A stretch of 64,000 nucleotides of DNA from Phymorhynchus buccinoides (lineage: Eukaryota > Mollusca > Gastropoda > Neogastropoda > Raphitomidae). Positions 34,501-44,266 of the stretch are shown here, one piece after another. Location: assembly GCA_017654935.2 (NCBI GenBank), contig CM065690.1, positions 26,475,909-26,539,908 of the forward strand, written 5' to 3'. The translations under genes and the position numbers were made by a program. The notes below the pieces were generated by a model. That model was not told where the DNA came from. It searched no databases and worked only from the letters and a program-made list of their open reading frames with translations. The first letter of the stretch is position 1; each line of letters opens with the position of its first letter.

Positions 34501-37500
34501 TGTTAACAGAAAATAAGGAATAAACAAAACAAAATATAAAAAAAAAGAGCTTAGCTGTTTAGGGGTGTGAGTGAAAAATGGTTGCATTTGCACATAAATT
34601 ATACTCTAGTGGAGAGAAAGATTATAGTGTTTTGTGACCGTTGCTACACCTGTGGGGAATGATGTGCAATTTTGTGGCACTGACTCTTCTGATGTCTGCC
34701 ATTTGCTAGATAGTATCTGACCTCACTGCTGGTTCATAGGCTACTGTTGTTTATTGCTTGTGTTGGAATCCCTTTTTGTGCAAAAATGTTAAGATGGTGG
34801 GAAAACTAATAGATCAGACAGTCAGTATGCGATTAAAGAATGTTTTAGATCATCTGATTTTGTTTAGAGCAGTCTTTTGTGTGGTTTAAACTAAAAACGC
34901 TCAGAATGTGGGGAATTTGTGCGCTGTGGACCAATCATCATTGGTTAGGGGGTAGTGGTGATTTGGAAGGAAATTTGTTTTCATTTTGACTTCTTACTTT
35001 GAGCTTTGATTTTTTTTAAAAATCCCATTCAATTTAAAAGGCTAACATTTTTTTTTCTCAGGAGGTTGGTTATTGATTTTGGAGAGATAAAAATTATGGA
35101 TGTGAATTGTGTGTTTTGTTTTTTTCTTTTTGCTTAACGGGTATGTTGTGTTGAAGCTATGAGTATTTTGACAGAAAATAAGGAAAAACACACACAAGAG
35201 CTTAGCTGTTTAGGGGTGTGAGTGAAAGAATGGTTGCATTTGCACATAAATTATACTCTAGTGGAGAGAAAGAGATTATAGTGTTTTGTGACCGTTGCTA
35301 CACATGTGGGGAATGATGTGCAATTTTGTGGCACTGGCTCTTCTGATGTCTGCCATTTGCTAGATAGTATCTGACCTCACTGCTGGTTCATAGGCTACTG
35401 TTTATAATTTTATTGCTTGTGTTGGAATCCCTTTTTGTGCAAAAATGTTAAGAGTGGGGAAAATAATGCAGACCTGTTTACTGTATTCTTTTCGAGTAGT
35501 AGTAGTCTACTCAGTTTGGACATCTACTACTATTCAAAATTGATAATATTGCTCTTTAATTCTTGACTGCTACGCATTTTCAGCGAACAGTGTCATGGTT
35601 TTAATGAATAGGACTACACATTTCACACCAAAACTACCCATTTCAGCTATCCAGACTACTCAAGATTTGTATCGGGGGTAACCAGGTCTGCTAATAGGTC
35701 AGACAATCAGTATGCGATTGAAGAATGTTTTAGATAATCTGAATTTGTTTAGAGTAAAGTCTTCTTTTTATTTTCAAAGCAAACTTCGATGTACTGATTT
35801 GTTTAAAAAGTTTGAAACTGAAAAAAGTTACAGAACTATAGCTTGGTAATCACAGGTGTTTTTTCTGTAGTAGTAATGTTTTATTTTGTTTTATTTTTGT
35901 GTTTGTTTCTTGTTGTTTTGTTTTCATTTGTTTGTTGTGATTATATTTTGCGGGATCTTTTTTTTTTATATATATAAAAATTAAAAAAAATTGGAAGGCA
36001 TTTTGTTTAGAGTTAAAGTATCAATCATATGTAAAATCCACCAGTTGGAGTTAAATAATTAATGTTGATGCACAGGGTAATTGCTTCTTCCATTTGTATT
36101 TTTTTTCTTCATAAGTGCAACAGTTTTCTTAGTCATGTACATTTTTGAAGGAAGTAGCTTACATATATCATGAGAGTCTTGTGGTATTAGGAAGTTGTTT
36201 TAGCAATCTCCCTAGTCCTTAACAGAGGTTTTCACCATGTCCTTGTAAGTTCTTTGGGGTGCATGTGGGTGTACCTTAAGCCTGAATTCAGGCAATTTGA
36301 TGCTGTTTCAGGCAGCTGACTGGCTGAAGAAAAGGTTTTTTATTATGAGACCATTGTCTTGTACTTCGTGTTTCAACAATGAAGTTCAGACAAAAGTTCG
36401 GGTCACTGTGTGTACCCAGGACTTCTAGACTGTTTCTGTCCTTATTTACAACCTAGATATTACAATTGAGGTGAATTTAGTTCTTATTTACAACCTAGAT
36501 ATTACAATTGAGGTGAATTTAGTTCTTATTTACAACCTAGATATTACAATTGAGGTGAATTTAGTTCTTATTTACAACCTAGATATTACAATTGAGGTGA
36601 ATTTAGTTCTTATTTACAACCTAGATATTACAATTGAGGTGAATTTAAATTTAGTTCTTATTTACAACCTAGATATTACAATTGAGGTGAATTTAGTTCA
36701 TTTACACAATTTACAACCTAGATTTACAATTGGGTGAATTTAGTTCTTATTTACAACCTGATATGTGTTTAGTTCCAACCTAGATATTACAATTGACTTC
36801 TAGACTTACAATTGAGGTGAATTTAGTTCTTATTTACAACCTAGATATTACAATTGAGGTGAATTTAGTTCTTATTTACAACCTAGATATTACAATTGAG
36901 GTGAATTTAGTTCTTATTTACAACCTAGATATATAGATGAATAGATTCATTGTCATTGTTAGGTATTGTGGGTTGTTGTAACTATTGGGAATGATGAAAA
37001 CAAACACTCTGGCCCTGACAACTGATGTGTGCCATTTGCTAGATAGTATCTGACCCAATTCCGCACTTTCAGTTTTCTGTATCTGGTAAGGTTAAAACGA
37101 AGGGCATGTTTGTGCTGTAGGAAATGGAACAGGCCTTGGATTAAGGTTTTGATGATGGTCATGCTTATCTTGTCCCTATCATATAGGGTTTGTCTTTATG
37201 CCTCTCTGTTAAGTTATGGTCCATTTCATGATAATTGCTATCTGTAGAAAATAACGGATGTTCTGACAATGGTATGATCCACTTCAGTGATCTTCAATAG
37301 TCACTATTTCATCCGTGGAAGTTGTCACAAAATAGGTCATTGTATGCGGACACTAATGAGAAATGCATGCATGCAGGAAAACCACTACAGCAGATATAGG
37401 TTTGGACTGACATTTCAGACAAAAATGAAGCCTGAACAAATTGTTCAGAGGCTTTTTTTGTTTTGTTTTTTGTTGTACTCAAGGCTGCAGAAAAGCAAAT

Positions 37501-40500
37501 ATACGTAATCTGGGGAGTGATGATTAACAATTTTGGCACTGACTACTGATGTTTGCCATTTGCTAGATAGTATCTGACCCCATTCCTTTAGCCTCTTGTT
37601 TGATTATATTAGGTGCTTATGTGGGTGGTCATAATTACTAATTTAGTCTGCTTTTCATGCTCCCTTGTCTTCTGTATCATATCCTCCATTTTGGACAGAA
37701 ATGAACCTGTGTTTCTTTTGAATTGCATCATCGTTTATGAAAGTTTGTTGCTCCCTCCACCTTTTTCACTTTAACCCTTTCGCCTCCAGCCTTTTTTTTT
37801 TTTTATAGCAAAAGAATACCATTAAGCTGAACAGGGTAGAAATAAAAATGTATCTGCAGTATTGGGAATTCCTCTGCATAACATTAGGCCTATCCTTACC
37901 TCCCAAAAGAAAATAAAGTCTTCAGATAACAGGCCCTGATTTGATGCCTTTTAGTGACATGGGTGTTAAGCCATTCTGGTGCATAAATGCGACATTGGCG
38001 GTGAAAGGGTTAAATGTGCATGCGGGGGAGCATATTTACACTTATAATGACACGCATGCACGCACACACGCTTGTGCACACACACACACACACACACCAT
38101 AACCATACCATAGCACATCATATCACATACCACACTGTACCAAACCATACCACACCGCACGGATGTTGTATTTTCCTTTCAGAAAGGAAGCCCCGACTTT
38201 GATGACATGGGCTGGTACAGCTGCCTGATGTTCTTTGGCTGCGAGTCGGAGACAGATGTGGACCCGGAAGACAGCGACATCAAAATCATCCCTGCGGTGG
38301 TGGAAAAAATCGTTCTACCAAAACTGAAATGTAAGTCATGGTGGATATAAAAAAGAAGTGTGGTTGGCACAGTTTGTGTGTGAGAGAATCAGAATCAGAA
38401 TCAGAATCAACGTTTATTGCCCTTTAAAATCAATACAAGGTTTTATATGACACTAATAAAATGAGTGTGTGTGTGTTCATTTGTTTTGTTTAAAGTTGTT
38501 TAAATCTCTTTTTACATACCATATTTTTCGGACTATAAGGCGCAACCCCCAAATTTGACACAAAATTCAGATTATGTTATTCTAATTTCTTACTATATTA
38601 TTAGTCATATTATAAGGTGCATGGGGTCTTAGTATCGCCTTATAGTCTGAAGAATATGGGTTAAAGTATCGCCTTTTAGTCTGAAAAATATGGTAGTTAT
38701 CTCATTAAACCTGGCATAAAATGTTTATGGGAAGAAAGGCGGTTATGATAGTTGCTTCCATGATCACAATGATGTCAACCATAATCCCAGCTCGCTTTGA
38801 GTTTCAAATGGAAACTTTGAAGAATGAAATATCTGAGTGATCATTGAATATTAAATTGTTTGTAATTTGTCTGCTTCTCTTTTGGTGTTCAAATATTAAG
38901 GATGCCTTTATCTCTGATTTATACAAGTCAACGCAAACAATTGTTAACCGTTTCCAAATGGCCAGTGTCTGAATGGGAGTCAACCTTGTGGCACACACAC
39001 TGTTGAATAACCATCAATGTTGAGAGCAGTGCTGAAGCTGCATGATCTATCTTTTGAATACGAGATTAAGGTAATTTTAGAAGAAGGAAGTCTTGCCAAA
39101 AACATGCTTTTTTAAAATATAAAAAACAGCAACATATAACGGTGAAGCAGTTTTTAGTTTCTGAATCTCCTCAAAATTACCTGTGTCTCAATTGTAAGAC
39201 GGACTAGCAACAGCTAGAGTCAGAACTTGGGGTTTGATCATAGACAGGAGAATTTACATCACTTATAATTTTGTATTGGCCCATTCATTGTATTAACAGT
39301 TTCCATATCACTACATACTCGCATAGTTCCAAAAACGTACTGTAATGTACTCAGTTTTGTCAAAACTTCAATGGTATAAAAAATAGACCAAATGATTTGG
39401 AACATATGGTGCCTAGCTTTGGAATTGGTTATTATTCAACTTTTATTTGGCCGTACCAAGTCACTGGAACTTGAACTTAATGCTTTTAGAATTTAAAAAA
39501 GCTATTTGTGTGTGGGTTGTTGTTTTTAATGTCTGGTTAACATGTGTACTTATGAGTACCTAGTTTCTTGATCACAATGATGCCAACTATAATCCCAGCT
39601 CGCTTTGAGTTCCACTGGGAACTTTGAAGAATGAAATGTCTGAGTGATCATTAAATCTTTAGTACTTCAACCGTAGATTTGTTTCCCCCTTCGTGAGATG
39701 CCGTGGAGGTAGGAATGAAACCGAATATAATACATACATACATACATACTCAATTCTAAGTACCGTGCATTCAGATACAGACATGGATATGCGAGCATTA
39801 AGTCAATGCATAGCAAAATTGTCTGTTGAATATAAATTAAGAATAAATAACATGACTGCACAACAACAAAAAAGAATGTGTTCTTACACACATTGTTGCA
39901 CTCCAGGAGGCTCTTTGTTTCTCACTTTCATTGACTTTGGAATGTTTTCAGATATTGTTGAAAATGTATGGGACCCGATGTCGACAGCTCAGACCTCACG
40001 ACTGGTGAACCTCTGTCAGCGCCTGTTCCAAGACTATCCAACGGTTTCCCAAAAGAGCAAAGCAACACAGGTCTGTATTGGCTTTGACGGAAAATCGAGA
40101 GACGCGGACTCAGCAGACAACAGATACATGCTAATCTGAAATGCATATTTCCTGTTGAGAGGTGTCAGAGATTTCAAGATATTTGAAACCTATATTGGTT
40201 ACTTTGGTGATAAAAGCAAAACAGCCGATCCAAAGATTCGGGTCTGGCTGGTTATAAACGTGCTGCCTCCTGGTCCTACAACGGGGAAGAAGAAGGGTTG
40301 AAGCGAGCAGCGAAGCAAATGTGGCCTCACGAGGATCTGCGAGGATTGTTTATATAAGCTGGCTGTGACTTTGAGTCTTAGCATTTCTTAGCATCTTTAC
40401 AATTTCAAATGCCTCAAATGGCCCTTTGGTCCAGAAGGCGTAAAATCTCTAGTTTTCTCTCTGAGTCTTGTCATAAATGGAATGTTTGGTCATCTGCAAG

Positions 40501-43500
40501 CCTGTTTAATTTGGCAGATTGAAAAGGTGCAGGCCTACTCTAGTGTTGGCAGATTGAAAAGGTGCAAGCCTACTCTAGTGTACTATATGATATTCCTGGC
40601 TTCAGTCACTTTTTCAGCTTGTTCATTTGTTGGATTTAAAATGTTAATTAGCAATTATTGCCTTTAGCAGCTGTCAACATCCGTCTGTAATGGTTTAAGT
40701 TTTATTCCTAAATTGCATTGTTTCTGTGTTTAGTAGTCAAATATTCTTTCGTCTGGGTTAAGTGATTGGGTAGTTAAATTGTTCTTACATCTGAATATCT
40801 AGTGACTTTCAGGAAATGCTGATGTTCTGTTTATTTGAATCTGGATCAATTTATAATCAAAATGTCTTACATTGAGTTGATTTGTTGGTATCTGTGAATG
40901 ACAGCGTTTAGACTTTAGTATATTCTATAATAAAGGCTTTCCTGTCAATTGAATGGTGCTTGTTTTGTTGTCGTGGTTGTTGGTCACATTATCTTGATCA
41001 CACTGTATTTTCTTTTTCTGCAGGGTTTTTTACAAGCAGTTGTAAGTCGCATAAAGAAGGCACTTGATGATGATGTATTTATGCCTCTCTATCCCATGTC
41101 GTGAGTAGACGCTTTTTTTTTTTATTACCCTTTTTCTTCTTTTTTTTTACAAGCAGAGCTAACCAATATAAAGCCAGCCTCATTAGTGAAATGTATCTCC
41201 TAGACTGATTTGGAAAACAACAACAAAGAAACATTGCAATTGTCTTGGAGCTATTTCTTACATTTGCTCAAGTTTTCATTTATTTACATTTTTAAAAAAA
41301 ATTTAACATTTTAAAATGTTTTTCTTATTTTTCCTTTCAACAAAAAATATATTTGTCTTGCGCTTGATTAATTAATGTGAAAAGAAGAGCATTAGTAGCA
41401 GGCAATCCCCTGTATTTGAGAGACAAAAAAGAGATTTTATGAATGACTTGCTGTTATGCGTAAGAAATGGTCAGTTCTTAATTAGTACATCTAACTTGCT
41501 TGATTAACCTTTTGAATAATGCCTTTTGAGTCTCCATGACGCAAATGTTAGAAATGATGAACAAGTAAAGAAAACATTTCAACCATATTTCTTTTGTCAT
41601 GTTTTTAAAATATTTCATTCATTCTGCTGGGGAAAAAAATATTAAAAAAATCTCAGCTGAACGGTCACATCTGCAGTGGCCTGCCCACCCAATATTTATT
41701 TCAACTAAGCCATTAGTACATCTCATGATCTGTAGATGGGGATGATTTGAAAAGGAGAAAGTAACATAGCAAGATTTTATTTATCAACAGCAGAAAAGAA
41801 CGAAGGCTAGGTAAAAACAATTAAAAAAAAATTAAAACGTTAAAAAAAAAAGTTTCACCCATGCATCTGTAAGCTGGGATGATTTGAAAAGGAGAAAGCA
41901 ACATAGCAAGATTTTATTTATCAACAGCAGAAAAGAATGAAGGCAACCTTGTCTGGTAAAATTATTTTAAAAAAACTTGTGAAAAGAGAAAGTTGCGCCC
42001 ATGCGTCTGTAGGCTGGGATGGGATGATTTAAAAAAGGAGAAAGCAACATAGCAAGATTTGTGTCATCATAGGGCATTTTTTGTTATTTTTGTGTCTCAG
42101 GAACTAATTAAGATATCTACTTGAAATTTGGCATACTGATACAGAACACAAGTTAACAACTCAGTCATGTTCATTTTAGCACCATTGTACTCATTGATGT
42201 CTTAGGAAAGTGGACAAATGATCAGCATCAACATGCAGTTCTTGAATTGAGAGCAGGTGAGGGGGTACTTTTTTTTTCTTTTTTTTGGGGGGGGACTCCA
42301 TACTTTCATAGTGCCTTCACACAGTCTTCAAATTTGGCATGTATGGTCAGGGTAATGTTCTGTATCAGTGTGCAACATTTCAAGTAGATATCTTAATTAG
42401 TTTCTGAGAAACAAAAATAACAAAAAATGCCCTACGATAAGGTAGTGTGTCACCTTAACAGAAGAGAAGGAAGCAGTCAGCTAACATGGGTGTTTTGGGT
42501 GTGGTTGCAGTGTCTTGGACAACCAGTCTTCGGGGCCTGCCACCTTTTTCCACCGACAGTCCTGGGTTTGCATCAAGGTAATGCTTTGTGTGTGTGTTGG
42601 GGTGGGGTGGGGTGGAAAATGGGTTTGATTATGTTCACAATTTTCTATGGAAGTTGTCATTTTTTACCCCCCTCTCCTTCCTCATCAGTCACACAAAAAT
42701 CGCATGCAAAAACAAATTGGGTGGCATGCCTCTGGCCGCGACGCGCTCTCCAGGTGGGAGCAACCCGAATTTCACAGAGACGCCTCTGTGACTATAATGC
42801 ACCTAACCTAACCTAACCTATTTGTGTGGAATAGGTTTTTACGATTGTGCTTGTGTGGATGTTTGTGTGGTTTTGCTAATAAATCATTGTAGGAACAGAT
42901 ATGTAAAAACAAAATGGTTTAGAATTATGTAAACTATATTTTTGTGGGTTTTGTTTTTTTAGTTACCTAACCATAAAAAGATCCTCCTTGTGTGACAAAT
43001 GATTTACTTCTTAAAAACGGTTGGTCTTTCTTGTGTGTTTGATGGTAAGCCCAATTTTGATAACCGAGTTGTGTTCTTTCTTGTCCCTGGACACAGGCCA
43101 CCAGAAAACACCACAGCATCAGGGTTACTGCCTGTGGGTGTAGTGTGTGTGTGCGTGGCATATTACTAGGTGCTCTTCTCTTGCCAACAAAGATGCTTTT
43201 TTTTTTGGATTGAGAGACTGTTGATTTAGACAGAATAGAAAACAAATAACATGGCAAAGTTACCATTGTATAAACGGGTCAAAGATGTTAGAATTCAGTT
43301 AGTTTTCTGCATATCTATCAGTCATCTGTTGTTCCTTATCAATGTAAACTCCCCACTTGTGACCAATAATTCCATTTATGCTTGTAGAATAATTGCCTAT
43401 CTCACTTTTTGGAGCTTTGAGAAAAATGAGGAGAAAAAATACCTGTCTAGCTCAAGTTTACAAAAATTGTTTAAACAATTTTGGATCTAGGCAGATGACT

Positions 43501-44202
43501 GTAGCTGAAGACCCTTTCTTCTGGGAGTTCTTGTGCAATAGCTGTGACAAAACTCCCTCGAGTGAGGCAGCTATCCTGTAAGCGTGACGATTTATACAGT
43601 TTTTCTGGCCAAGTGTCCCCTAATGTCTGCTAATGACGTGCAGTGTCTATGTCAAGTCAAGTCAAAATGATCTTTATTGACGGTAAAGGAATAAGCTAAA
43701 CAAAGCCTGGCATCAGAATTGTCAGGATTTCAGAGGATTAAGAATTTCTGACAGGGGATTGGCTTCTCCTGTCAGAGGATTTGCCTTTATATTGAGTGTT
43801 ATCCTGTGTGTTAAATATCTCTTTAAAAGTGATTTATCACTGTATTAAGCTTTTTGGTGGTGTTCAGAACTCGTTTCAGTGTTGTTCCTCTTTAGTCTAG
43901 GGCCTTGATGGCCCATTTACCACAGTTTTCAGAGGTTTGGACTTCAGACTATTCTGATGCCTGAAAGCTTTTTTTCACTTGTGTGTGTGCGGTGTGTGTG
44001 TGTTCAGCTGCTGGGCAACATCCTGTCGTGGCACGGGGTGTTGGGTCGCCTGGTGCTGCAGCGGGCGGCTATGGACGGCCTGCTGAACCGCTACATCGTG
44101 CTGGGCCTGGCCAACTCTCACGTCAACAGGCTCGCCATGGAGAAGTGCCAGGCTGTGAGTTCTCCGCCCACCAGCCCCCATCTCTCTTCTGTCTTTCTGT
44201 GC

Positions 44203-44266
<64 letters not shown>

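Larger units (their letters stand above)
32580..37620. repeat. PAXBP1 intron 11/12 repeat family with core GCTAGATAGTATCTGA
   Basis: The core CTAGATAGTATCTGA occurs at about 32587, 32854, 34707, 35360, 37040 and 37562, usually as GATGTSTGCCATTTGCTAGA followed by TAGTATCTGACC. Two long units, about 34227-34880 and 34891-35460, are near-identical direct repeats (ACTCAGAATGTGGGGAATTT, GGTTAGGGGGTAGTGGTG, CTTAGCTGTTTAGGGGTGTG). The first two cores are in intron 11 and the rest in intron 12. Confidence 0.85.

Noticed and set aside
36471..36737. Open frame with a 14-residue repeat (VNLVLIYNLDITIE)
   Set aside because: 42-bp intronic minisatellite in PAXBP1 intron 12. Open only because 42 is a multiple of three.
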